DNA from: Streptomyces griseus
GTDB lineage: Bacteria; Bacteroidota; Bacteroidia; Chitinophagales; Chitinophagaceae
Direction of reading: 5' to 3'
Length of the DNA stretch: 5,676 nucleotides
NCBI GenBank assembly: GCA_943323705.2
Contig: CALPIT020000167.1
Location: 1 to 5,676, forward strand
Made by a program: the position numbers and the translations under genes. Position 1 is the stretch's first letter; each line of letters opens with the position of its first letter. Shown here one piece after another: positions 1 through 5,676 of this stretch. The notes beneath the pieces are model-generated. The model did not search any database, had not been told where the DNA came from, and saw nothing but the letters and a program-made list of their open reading frames with translations.

Positions 1-1340
1 GTACCACTAGCCTCTCTGGGTACACGAGGATTATTTAACCAAACGTCAGAAACTTGTTTTAATCTTTTACTGAGTGACAATTCGTAGCCTATACAAACAG
101 CTACATTTTTAAATTCCTTGCTTAGATTTACGAGAAAATTAAAATCACTGATAGCTGGATAATCCAAAGGATAAGGTTTTCCAGCCCAAACAAATTGAAC
201 AGGATATTTGGTGTTACTCATTAAAGCTTTGAAACGTTCTTGGTCTCTTGTCAGCAATTCAGCTCTTTTATATCCTGCAAACCTTCTTGCCCAAACGATA
301 GTAAATACATCAGGATTCAGCAACTTGCCGGTTTGATCAGCAACAATTTCCATGGCTCTTTTTTTAAGATGACGCTTTCTGTCTTGAAAACCAGGCTCAT
401 CTTTATTTTCCATGAATTTATACAATTGTTTATCTGCCCAATACTGCCAGTTTTGCGCATTGGTGATGGCAGTAATTTCACAAATTCCATCATACTTTTC
501 CCACATCAAACGACTTACCTCTCCATGAAGCTGGCTTACGCCATTTGATAATTTGGCATAACGTAATGCTGCAAGTGAATGGTTAAATTTATCATCTGAG
601 GTTCCTGCAATCTCTCTTACTTGATCCAGTGGCATCCCACAGAAATATCCCATTTTTTCGCAGAGATGCAAATCGTGTTTTTCATTACCTGCTTCTTCAG
701 GTGTGTGTGTAGTAAACACCATTCTCTTTTTTACTTCTTCCATACTGCCATATTTTTTATGCAGATAGAAAGCAGCACTTACCGCATGAGCTTCATTCAA
801 ATGATATAATTCTGGCTTGAAATTTAACTCATCAATCAACTTGGCACCACCAACACCTAACAAAATAAACTGTGCCACCTTGGTAGCCACATTCGCATCA
901 TACAAACGATGAGAAATGGTTTGAGAGATATAATCATTTTCAGGAACATCTGTACTCAATAAAAAAAGAGGTGCAGATTTGAAGGTTTCAGGATTTAAAT
1001 ACCATGCTTTAACCCAAACAGGATGCCCATGTATTTCTATTTGAAATTTGATGCCTGTATCTTCTAAATAGCTATACAGCTTTTCGTTCCATTGAATTTG
1101 TAAAGTTTGGTCTTGATTTCTAGACTGATCGTAATAGCCGTATTTCCATAAAATACCAATACCAATTAGGTTTTGTCTTAGTTCATAAGCGCTTCTTAAA
1201 TGAGAACCACTTAAATAACCAAGACCACCACTATAAATTTTTAGAGGCTGATGTACTGCGAACTCCATGGAGAAGTAAGAAATAGGTTTTTTGTACTCAC
1301 TGGCTACAGGATAAGGAATTTTGTAATTTTTAAAGTCCAT
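1..1340 (-). CDS. glgP: Alpha-glucan (glycogen) phosphorylase, short Bacteroidota form, C-terminus cut by window edge
   Basis: This enzyme releases glucose-1-phosphate from glycogen or other alpha-1,4-glucans in the cytoplasm. I translated the minus strand from the ATG at 1340; the frame is open to position 1, giving 446 codons without a frameshift. Family landmarks are visible: SMEFAVHQPLKIYSGGLGYL (residues 24-43), YHLNEAHA (179-186), FTTHTPEEAGNEKHDL (209-224), VWARRFAGYKRAEL (349-362) and NPRVPREASG (437-446). The last leads into the family motif EASGT-x-x-M-K, so the lysine that binds pyridoxal phosphate should lie just outside the window. I recall this short form as about 550 residues, so roughly 100 are missing. 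The ATG at 1340 is the only sensible start: no other ATG lies between it and an upstream in-frame stop, and it sits about 20 residues before the first conserved block. The leader AAAAAAGCAACGA has no Shine-Dalgarno. It is divergent from the metal transporter. The family is clear; the exact glucan substrate is not. Confidence 0.93.
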   Translation of the reverse strand, partial: MDFKNYKIPYPVASEYKKPISYFSMEFAVHQPLKIYSGGLGYLSGSHLRSAYELRQNLIGIGILWKYGYYDQSRNQDQTLQIQWNEKLYSYLEDTGIKFQIEIHGHPVWVKAWYLNPETFKSAPLFLLSTDVPENDYISQTISHRLYDANVATKVAQFILLGVGGAKLIDELNFKPELYHLNEAHAVSAAFYLHKKYGSMEEVKKRMVFTTHTPEEAGNEKHDLHLCEKMGYFCGMPLDQVREIAGTSDDKFNHSLAALRYAKLSNGVSQLHGEVSRLMWEKYDGICEITAITNAQNWQYWADKQLYKFMENKDEPGFQDRKRHLKKRAMEIVADQTGKLLNPDVFTIVWARRFAGYKRAELLTRDQERFKALMSNTKYPVQFVWAGKPYPLDYPAISDFNFLVNLSKEFKNVAVCIGYELSLSKRLKQVSDVWLNNPRVPREASG

Positions 1341-1390
1341 TCGTTGCTTTTTTAAGACTGCAATATAAATCGATTTTTTTTAATTAAATG

Positions 1391-1433
1391 TGTATTTTTT
1401 ACATATTAAATTAACAAAAGTGTAAAAGTTACA
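1391..1433. promoter_or_regulatory. Pair of TGTA-N5-TACA palindromes in the divergent gap (putative operators)
   Basis: Two copies of the same dyad lie between the divergent phosphorylase and metal-transporter genes: TGTATTTTTTACA at 1391-1403 and TGTAAAAGTTACA at 1421-1433. Their starts are 30 bp apart, close to three helical turns, so a dimeric regulator could bind both on one face of the DNA. They are 51 bp upstream of the phosphorylase start (nearer copy) and 67 bp upstream of the transporter start. The arms and spacing are seen directly; an operator role is inference. The surrounding DNA is very AT-rich, so chance palindromes are possible. I cannot name the regulator. Confidence 0.35.
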
Positions 1434-1470
1434 AACAAATGATTGCATAGAAATTTAATTGAATAAGGAT

Positions 1471-1478
1471 TAGATTTG
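1471..1478 (+). promoter_or_regulatory. Candidate Bacteroidota -7 promoter element (TAGATTTG) for the metal transporter
   Basis: TAGATTTG matches the Bacteroidota sigma-A -7 consensus TAnnTTTG exactly and lies 22 bp before the transporter ATG, which would give a leader of only about 15 nt. The -33 element is poor: the nearest TTG (1443-1445) leaves a 25-bp spacer, longer than usual. No exact TAnnTTTG was found on the minus strand for the phosphorylase. Confidence 0.4.
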
Positions 1479-1486
1479 TGCAAATC
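1473..1486. promoter_or_regulatory. Inverted repeat GATTTG-TG-CAAATC overlapping the -7 element (putative operator)
   Basis: A perfect 6-bp inverted repeat with a 2-bp spacer covers most of the candidate -7 element and the presumed transcription start, 14 bp before the transporter ATG. A repressor bound here would block RNA polymerase. Manganese transporters of this family are commonly controlled by MntR (DtxR family) or Fur-type repressors, so a metal-responsive repressor is a natural guess. I do not recognise this sequence as a known MntR or Fur box. The symmetry is seen; the function is inferred. Confidence 0.35.
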
Positions 1487-1500
1487 ATTTCAAAAATCAC

Positions 1501-3441
1501 ATGCCAGCATTGCCACATAATAATAAATCACTGGGAGAGATTCATGAGTCGATTGATACAACGAATAAAAAACCGGGCTGGAAGAAAATATTTTCATTTA
1601 TTGGTCCTGCGTATTTAGTAAGTGTGGGTTATATGGATCCAGGCAATTGGGCTACTGATTTGGCAGGTGGGAGTAAATATGGCTTTACATTAATTTGGGT
1701 TTTATTGGCCAGCAACCTTATGGCTATTGTATTACAGAGCTTCAGCGCCAGATTGGGCATTGTAAGAGGTAGGGATCTTGCGCAAGCTAACAGAGAATCA
1801 TACCCGAAGAAAATCAATTTCACGCTTTGGATTCTTGCCGAAATTGCTATCGCTGCCACAGATCTTGCTGAAGTACTAGGTATGGCAATTGGATTGCAAT
1901 TGCTTTTCGGATTACCATTATTAATCGGAGTAAGCATAACGGTATTGGACACATTTTTACTTCTTTACTTACAGCGATTAGGGATAAGGAAAATTGAAGC
2001 ATTTATTATTATGCTGATTGGTATCATCGCATTTTCTTTTCTGATTAATATCATCATTGCACAACCGCCTATACATGCTATATTAAAAGGATTTATGCCT
2101 TCGTTACCCGATGCATCAACGCTTTATCACCAAGAAGGCATTCTAGGAAAGTTGCCAAAAGAAACTGCTTTATACATTGCTATCGGTATGATTGGGGCAA
2201 CTGTGATGCCACATAATCTGTATCTACATTCTTCTTTAATTCAAACCCGAAAAATCAAAAGAGATAATAAAGGAATCAAAGAAGCATTAAAGTGGAGTGT
2301 TATTGATAGCACTATCGCATTAAATGCAGCATTTCTTATTAACGCTGCAATACTTATCCTTGCTGCTACCGTTTTTTTCCAGACAGGTAGAACTGATGTA
2401 GGTGAAATAAAAAAAGCACATGAGTTGCTATCTCCAGTTCTTGGCAATAATTTTGCTTCTACCCTTTTTGCTATTGCATTGATAGCATCAGGTCAGAGTT
2501 CAACTATAACAGGTACTTTGTCAGGTCAAATTGTGATGGAAGGCTATCTCAGTCTTCGTATCAATCCAATATTAAGAAGACTAATCACAAGATTAATTGC
2601 AATTATTCCTGCCATTATTTTCATTGCCATTACTGGAGAAGAAGACATCGACAGCCTACTAATTTTTAGCCAAGTTATTCTGAGTGTGCAATTAGGTTTT
2701 GCGATTATACCACTTATCCATTTTGTGAGCGATAAAAAAACAATGAAAGAATTTGCAATAAAACCTTGGGTTCAAATTATTGGATGGTCAATCGCAGCTT
2801 TACTTATTTTCCTAAATGGCAAATTGCTTTTTGATGAAACAGTTTCATACTTTTCAATCACCAATTCAATAATCATAAAATCGCTTGTAATTATAGCTTT
2901 ACTTGCATTTACCTCACTTTTAATTTACATTTTATTATTTCCTATTTTAAAGAAAAATCATTTGGCAGCATCTATTGAAATGCATCCTGAAGTAATACCA
3001 AGTAATGAATTCCACATTCCAGAATACAATAAAATTGCTGTGGCACTTGATTTCAGCGATAATGATTTCAAATTAATTGCAGGGGCCATTAGCCAAGCTG
3101 GCAATAACAAAGAATTTATTTTAATACATATTGTTGAAAGTCCGGCAGCAAAACTACATGGAGACATTACCGCAGATTACGAAACCGATAAAGACAGAGA
3201 GCGTCTATCCTTAATCGTTAAACAAATGCAAGAGAAAGGATACAAAGTAAAAGGTGTGCTTGGGTTCAAGGAGAGATCAAAAGAATTGATCAGAATCATT
3301 AAAGAAGAAGAGGCCGATATGCTAGTCATTGGCGCTCATGGTCACAAAGGGTTCAAAGATTTTATTTATGGTACCACGATTGATAAGGTAAGGCATGAGT
3401 TAGATATACCGGTGTTTATTGTGAAGGGAACGATGGTTTAA
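1501..3441 (+). CDS. mntH: Nramp-family Mn2+/Fe2+ transporter with C-terminal universal stress protein (UspA) domain
   Basis: Proton-coupled importer of divalent metals (Mn2+, Fe2+) in the inner membrane. The metal-site motifs are intact: DPGN in the first helix (D46, N49) and MPH in the sixth (M236, H238, with A233 at the position that also lines the site). The block GQSSTITGTLSGQIVMEGYL (331-350) is typical of the family. I count about twelve hydrophobic segments between residues 32 and 481, which would put both ends in the cytoplasm. After a short linker (about 484-508), residues 509-643 form a UspA domain, starting KIAVALDFSD and ending with an ATP-binding motif G-2x-G-9x-G-T (G611, G614, G624, T625). 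Plain MntH proteins are about 410-450 residues, so the extra length is this domain. The domain may let nucleotide or stress state tune transport; that is inference. The next Met (45) lies inside helix 1, so the ATG at 1501 is required; no Shine-Dalgarno is present. The stop codon is inside a short repeat. Confidence 0.95.
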   Translation: MPALPHNNKSLGEIHESIDTTNKKPGWKKIFSFIGPAYLVSVGYMDPGNWATDLAGGSKYGFTLIWVLLASNLMAIVLQSFSARLGIVRGRDLAQANRESYPKKINFTLWILAEIAIAATDLAEVLGMAIGLQLLFGLPLLIGVSITVLDTFLLLYLQRLGIRKIEAFIIMLIGIIAFSFLINIIIAQPPIHAILKGFMPSLPDASTLYHQEGILGKLPKETALYIAIGMIGATVMPHNLYLHSSLIQTRKIKRDNKGIKEALKWSVIDSTIALNAAFLINAAILILAATVFFQTGRTDVGEIKKAHELLSPVLGNNFASTLFAIALIASGQSSTITGTLSGQIVMEGYLSLRINPILRRLITRLIAIIPAIIFIAITGEEDIDSLLIFSQVILSVQLGFAIIPLIHFVSDKKTMKEFAIKPWVQIIGWSIAALLIFLNGKLLFDETVSYFSITNSIIIKSLVIIALLAFTSLLIYILLFPILKKNHLAASIEMHPEVIPSNEFHIPEYNKIAVALDFSDNDFKLIAGAISQAGNNKEFILIHIVESPAAKLHGDITADYETDKDRERLSLIVKQMQEKGYKVKGVLGFKERSKELIRIIKEEEADMLVIGAHGHKGFKDFIYGTTIDKVRHELDIPVFIVKGTMV

Positions 3442-3458
3442 GGGTTTAAGGGTTTACC
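3435..3458. repeat. Three tandem copies of an 8-bp GGTTTAAG-type repeat at the transporter stop codon
   Basis: GGTTTAAG, GGTTTAAG and GGTTTACC follow each other with an 8-bp period. The first copy supplies the end of the last transporter codon and its TAA stop (3439-3441). The motif is the reverse complement of the TTAAACC pieces in the array that follows: the stretch at 3619-3634 is complementary to GGTTTAAGGGTTTAA. A transcript through the region could therefore fold on itself. No classical hairpin-plus-T-run terminator is present. Confidence 0.7.
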
Positions 3459-3476
3459 GTAGAGAAGAACACCATT

Positions 3477-3669
3477 CTACCATCGAAGCGAATTATCCTT
3501 TAAACCGGCAAAGCGTTTTAAACCATGCAACCAGCGTAGCGTTTTAAACCTTAAACCAGCATAGCGACTTGAACTATTAAACCAGCGTAGCGTTTTAAAC
3601 CTTAAAACAGCGAAGCGATTTAAACCCTTAAACCAGCGTAGCGTTTTAAACCTTAAACCAGCGTAGCGA
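3477..3669. repeat. Tandem array of eight units alternating 25 and 26 bp between convergent genes
   Basis: Units begin at 3477, 3502, 3528, 3553, 3579, 3604, 3630 and 3655, so spacings are 25, 26, 25, 26, 25, 26, 25. The core is AAACCAGCGTAGCG followed by TTTTAAACCTT. The 25-bp units at 3579 and 3630 are identical and the one at 3528 differs at one base; the intervening 26-bp units vary more (for example GCATAGCGACTTGAACTATT at 3553). The real period is thus a 51-bp pair. The first unit is degenerate, and the last runs to the stop of the MFS gene (TAG, 3670-3672). The array fills most of the gap between the convergent transporter genes. A role as transcript terminator, mRNA-end stabiliser or protein-binding site is possible but unproven. 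Confidence 0.9.
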
Positions 3670-4905
3670 CTACTCCTCCACAAAATCCAATTCCTTTCCA
3701 AAAGTTTCTTTAATATTTACAAGTGCGATGATACCAATCAACATAATTATAACACTTGTTATCAACCCTGCGTTGAGATAAGAAAAATAATGTCTGAGAA
3801 ATTCAAATAATGGCAAAATGAAAACAGCTAAAAGTCCTCTCACCATATTAGGAATAGTAGTAGCTGCGGTTGCTCGAAGATTAGTCCCAAATTCTTCAGC
3901 GCCCATAGTAACAAAAATTGCCCAATAACCAGTTCCTAATCCTAGCCCGCCGCAAACGATATACATACCAGTAGCTGTTCCATTCCATAATGCAGTGAAA
4001 TAAAGTATGATAAAAAAAATGGTGATGCCGAAAAACAAATACAACGCTTTTTTTCTGCTCTTCAACCAATTGCTGATGAAACCAACAGACAAGTCACCAA
4101 TAGAAATCATCACATAAGCAAACATTATTGATTTCCCGGGATCTATTGCTTCTGTAATACCCATTTGCTTACCAAATTCATTCGAAAAAGTAACCAATAC
4201 GCCGATGATTAACCAGGTTGGAAGTCCAATTAAAATGTTGTTCATATACCTTTTGAATCGTTCTTTTTTGGTGAACAACAAAAAGAAATTACCCCGCTGA
4301 ATATCTGTCGCTTTAACTGTTTCAAAAATACCAGATTCATATACCGACAATCTTAACAGCAACAATAAAAAACCCATACCTCCTCCAATAAAGTAACAAA
4401 TCCTCCATTCGAAATTTTGTTTAATAAAAAATGCAAAAACAGCACCACTCAATCCAATTCCTGCAACAATTGAAGTGGCAATACCTCTTTTTTCTTTGGA
4501 AACCATTTCTGCAACTAAAGTAATACCGGCGCCTAATTCACCCGCAAGCCCTATACCTGCTATAAATCTTACCCATTTGTATTGATCAACTGTTTGCACG
4601 AAACCATTAGCAATATTAGCCAAGGAATATAATAATATGGAACCAAACAAAACGCTAAGTCTACCTTTTTTGTCACCCATAACACCCCAAACAATTCCTC
4701 CTATCAGTAACCCAAACATTTGCCATTTCAAAATGGTTTCGCCATTCAACATCAATTCATCACCTGATAGCCCCAATGATTTTAAACTTGGTATTCTGAT
4801 AATACCAAACAACAACAAATCATAGATATCTACAAAATAACCTAGTGACGCTACAAGAATTACAAAGTGAACGGGATTTTTAAAAGGGGATGACAATTTG
4901 TTCAT
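3670..4905 (-). CDS. Major facilitator superfamily (MFS) transporter, metabolite:H+ symporter-like
   Basis: A 411-residue inner-membrane secondary transporter of normal MFS length with about twelve hydrophobic helices. The loop between helices 2 and 3 carries the MFS signature GDKKGR (77-82). Helix 4 has RFIAGIGLAGELGAG (113-127) followed by VAEMVSKEKRG (131-141), the pattern of the sugar/metabolite:H+ symporter branch. The second half has a degenerate loop 8-9 (ISNWLKSRKK, 277-286) and EEFGTNLRATA (337-347), a counterpart of the E-x-x-P-T-x-x-R-A-T motif in those symporters. Acidic residues in helix 1 (D26, D29 in GYFVDIYDLLLFG) could take part in proton coupling. The substrate cannot be told from the sequence; sugars, organic acids and aromatic acids are all possible. 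The ATG at 4905 follows an AT-rich leader without Shine-Dalgarno and lies in a run of conserved N-terminal sequence. It is downstream of and co-directional with the DedA gene, with a repeat-filled 247-bp gap. Confidence 0.88.
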   Translation of the reverse strand: MNKLSSPFKNPVHFVILVASLGYFVDIYDLLLFGIIRIPSLKSLGLSGDELMLNGETILKWQMFGLLIGGIVWGVMGDKKGRLSVLFGSILLYSLANIANGFVQTVDQYKWVRFIAGIGLAGELGAGITLVAEMVSKEKRGIATSIVAGIGLSGAVFAFFIKQNFEWRICYFIGGGMGFLLLLLRLSVYESGIFETVKATDIQRGNFFLLFTKKERFKRYMNNILIGLPTWLIIGVLVTFSNEFGKQMGITEAIDPGKSIMFAYVMISIGDLSVGFISNWLKSRKKALYLFFGITIFFIILYFTALWNGTATGMYIVCGGLGLGTGYWAIFVTMGAEEFGTNLRATAATTIPNMVRGLLAVFILPLFEFLRHYFSYLNAGLITSVIIMLIGIIALVNIKETFGKELDFVEE

Positions 4906-4923
4906 GTATTTTATTTATTTCAT

Positions 4924-4965
4924 TTTTTTGACACTAAGGCGCCAATGCTCAAAGAAACACAAAGT
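4924..4965. repeat. Degenerate interspersed-repeat-like segment before the MFS gene
   Basis: The stretch has the word pattern GACACTAAGGCGCC, then CAAAGAAACACAAAGT. It resembles, from memory, the common Bacteroidota and Chlorobi intergenic repeat built from words like ACGCAAAGGCGCAAAG. Here only about two to three diverged words remain. It lies in the leader of the MFS gene, about 20-60 bp before its start. The match rests on recall, not on a search. Confidence 0.3.
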
Positions 4966-4967
4966 AT

Positions 4968-5033
4968 CACTCCTACGGAGTTTCTTTCTAAATCATGTAT
5001 CTCGTTTTAAAATAGTAACACTCCTACGGAATG
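4968..5033. repeat. Two copies of CACTCCTACGGA, 51 bp apart, each a small hairpin
   Basis: CACTCCTACGGA occurs at 4968-4979 and 5019-5030. In the minus-strand RNA (the sense of the flanking genes) each copy folds into a stem with a GUA loop: ACUCC-GUA-GGAGU for the first and CAUUCC-GUA-GGAGUG, with one G-U pair, for the second. The bases around the shared core differ, yet pairing is kept on both. The copies lie between the DedA gene and the MFS start, so they would sit in the leader or intercistronic RNA. The repeat resembles short CTCCGTAGGAG elements I recall from Bacteroidota intergenic DNA. Confidence 0.65.
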
Positions 5034-5040
5034 ATGCGCC

Positions 5041-5086
5041 ATCTGGTATTTGGAATCAGGCATTTAGAATCCAGCATCTAGTATCC
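5041..5086. repeat. Degenerate 14/15-bp tandem repeat (GGATACTAGATGCT type)
   Basis: Read on the minus strand, the segment divides into GGATACTAGATGCT, GGATTCTAAATGCCT and GATTCCAAATACCA, then a partial GAT. That is three diverged units with a 14-15 bp period. It lies between the hairpin pair and the DedA 3' end. I see no coding potential or promoter in it. Related GGATACTGGATGCT repeats occur, from memory, in other Bacteroidota gaps. Confidence 0.5.
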
Positions 5087-5134
5087 AAACCATCAAACGC
5101 AACGTCCCTTTCAGGAGACATTGCTGAGAATGAA

Positions 5135-5160
5135 GGATCCAGCCTATCTAGCCTATCCAG
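5135..5160. repeat. 9-bp tandem repeat CTGGATAGG overlapping the DedA stop codon
   Basis: Read on the minus strand from 5160: CTGGATAGG, CTAGATAGG, then CTGGATCC. The first unit contains the last sense codon (GGA) and the TAG stop (5153-5155) of the DedA gene, so the repeat starts inside the coding region. It shares the CTGGAT word with the degenerate repeat about 50 bp away and may belong to the same family. Confidence 0.55.
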
Positions 5161-5676
5161 TTTTCCCCTTCTTCCTCCCAAACATTTTCAATAACACCGG
5201 AATCGTTGTTATCAATACAATTCCAATTACAATCACTTCCAGATGCTTTTTCAAATCAAAACCAAATGAACTTAAAATAAATCGTTGCAGGTAATGTCCG
5301 CCGATTAACATACTAAATACCCATGCAATCGATCCGACTATATTATAAAACGAAAATTTCTTGTTATCCATTTGAACAATTCCAGCAACAATCGGAGCGA
5401 AGGTTCTTACAATAGGAATAAATCTGGCGATGATTATTGTTCCTGCGCCATGTTTGTCATAAAACTCTTTAGCTTGGAAGAGGTATTTCTTTTTAAAAAG
5501 CAAAGAATCTTTTCTTTCAAATAAATAAGGACCGCTTTTTTTTCCAAACCAGTAACCAGTCATGTTTCCTAAAATACCGGAAAAAGCAATTAAAGCACCG
5601 ATGATGATTAAATCTAAAATTGAACTTCCTGTTGAAAAATGCAAGGCACCTCTTATCAAATCATTGCTGTATATAC
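5153..5676 (-). CDS. DedA-family membrane protein, N-terminus beyond window edge
   Basis: DedA proteins are inner-membrane proteins implicated in lipid-carrier translocation and membrane homeostasis. The family core is present; residues are numbered from the first complete codon in the window (5674-5672). GILGNMTGYWFGKKSG (33-48) corresponds to the G-D/N-x-x-G-Y-x-x-G block. RFIPIVRTFAPIVAGI (84-99) is the re-entrant segment with its two conserved arginines (R84, R90). NIVGSIAWVFSMLIGGHYL (111-129) is the next helix, and the C-terminal helix (about 146-165) ends in a basic tail, GRKKGKTG. The frame is open to the right edge (173 codons plus stop). A TTG at 5659 could be read as a start, but that would drop the N-terminal helix and the P-G-D-S-type region normal in this family of about 200-220 residues. 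I therefore call it partial, with about 40-50 residues missing. It is transcribed towards the MFS gene. Confidence 0.88.
   Translation of the reverse strand, partial: IYSNDLIRGALHFSTGSSILDLIIIGALIAFSGILGNMTGYWFGKKSGPYLFERKDSLLFKKKYLFQAKEFYDKHGAGTIIIARFIPIVRTFAPIVAGIVQMDNKKFSFYNIVGSIAWVFSMLIGGHYLQRFILSSFGFDLKKHLEVIVIGIVLITTIPVLLKMFGRKKGKTG

Noticed and set aside
240..809. Plus-strand open frames of 102 and 62 codons
   Set aside because: They are antisense to the phosphorylase, whose minus-strand frame carries clear family motifs throughout.
3435..3458. Telomere-like GGTTTAAG repeats
   Set aside because: Only three copies, at an internal stop codon between bacterial genes; nothing suggests a chromosome end.
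3459..3480. Possible terminator hairpin GTAGA ... TCTAC after the metal transporter
   Set aside because: Only five pairs with a 12-base loop and no following T-run; too weak to call.
3477..3669. CRISPR array
   Set aside because: The units abut each other with no unique spacers, and no cas genes are present.
3477..3701. Minus-strand open frame of 74 codons encoding a 17-residue repeat rich in RFKTLRW
   Set aside because: It begins inside the MFS gene end and is open only because the DNA repeat period (51 bp) is a multiple of three. There is no ribosome site or recognisable domain, so it is a by-product of the repeat array.
4906..4970. Promoter for the MFS gene (ATACTTTG-like sequence on the minus strand)
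   Set aside because: It misses the TAnnTTTG spacing by one base and has no -33 partner, so it is not reported as a promoter.
4898..5194. Plus-strand open frame of 98 codons opposite the DedA-MFS gap
   Set aside because: It covers degenerate repeats and the antisense ends of two real genes and has no family features.

Overview
The window most likely comes from a member of the Bacteroidota, probably a Chitinophagaceae or Sphingobacteria-type genome. The base composition is AT-rich. None of the starts has a Shine-Dalgarno sequence; short A/T-rich leaders are used instead. One start has a good match to the Bacteroidota -7 element TAnnTTTG. The proteins look like Bacteroidota forms (a short alpha-glucan phosphorylase, an Nramp transporter with a fused UspA domain, a DedA protein), and the intergenic gaps hold short tandem repeats of a kind I recall from these genomes. 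This assignment is inference; no rRNA or other marker gene is present.

Layout. Positions 1-1340 (minus) hold the N-terminal four-fifths or so of an alpha-glucan/glycogen phosphorylase, cut by the left edge. Positions 1341-1500 are a divergent regulatory gap with two TGTA-N5-TACA palindromes 30 bp apart and, next to the plus-strand gene, a -7 promoter element overlapped by an inverted repeat. Positions 1501-3441 (plus) encode an Nramp/MntH divalent-metal transporter with a C-terminal universal-stress-protein domain. Positions 3442-3669 separate two convergent genes and are almost entirely repeats: an 8-bp repeat at the transporter stop, then eight units alternating 25 and 26 bp (a 51-bp higher-order period). 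Positions 3670-4905 (minus) encode an MFS transporter. Positions 4906-5152 are a non-coding gap made of several different degenerate repeat modules. Positions 5153-5676 (minus) are the C-terminal part of a DedA-family membrane protein whose true start lies beyond the right edge.

Function. Three of the four genes encode inner-membrane proteins: a metal importer, a probable proton-coupled solute transporter and a DedA lipid-flippase-type protein. The fourth is a cytoplasmic storage-polysaccharide enzyme. Nothing shows that they form one pathway. DedA and the MFS gene are co-directional but 247 bp apart; the phosphorylase and the metal transporter are divergent and may share control sequences.

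No new enzymatic or defence system is visible. The features most worth following are the repeats: all three stop codons in the window lie inside or a few bases from a short tandem repeat, and two unrelated repeat families have the same 51-bp spacing. The possible operator over the transporter promoter and the Nramp-UspA fusion are the other points of interest.
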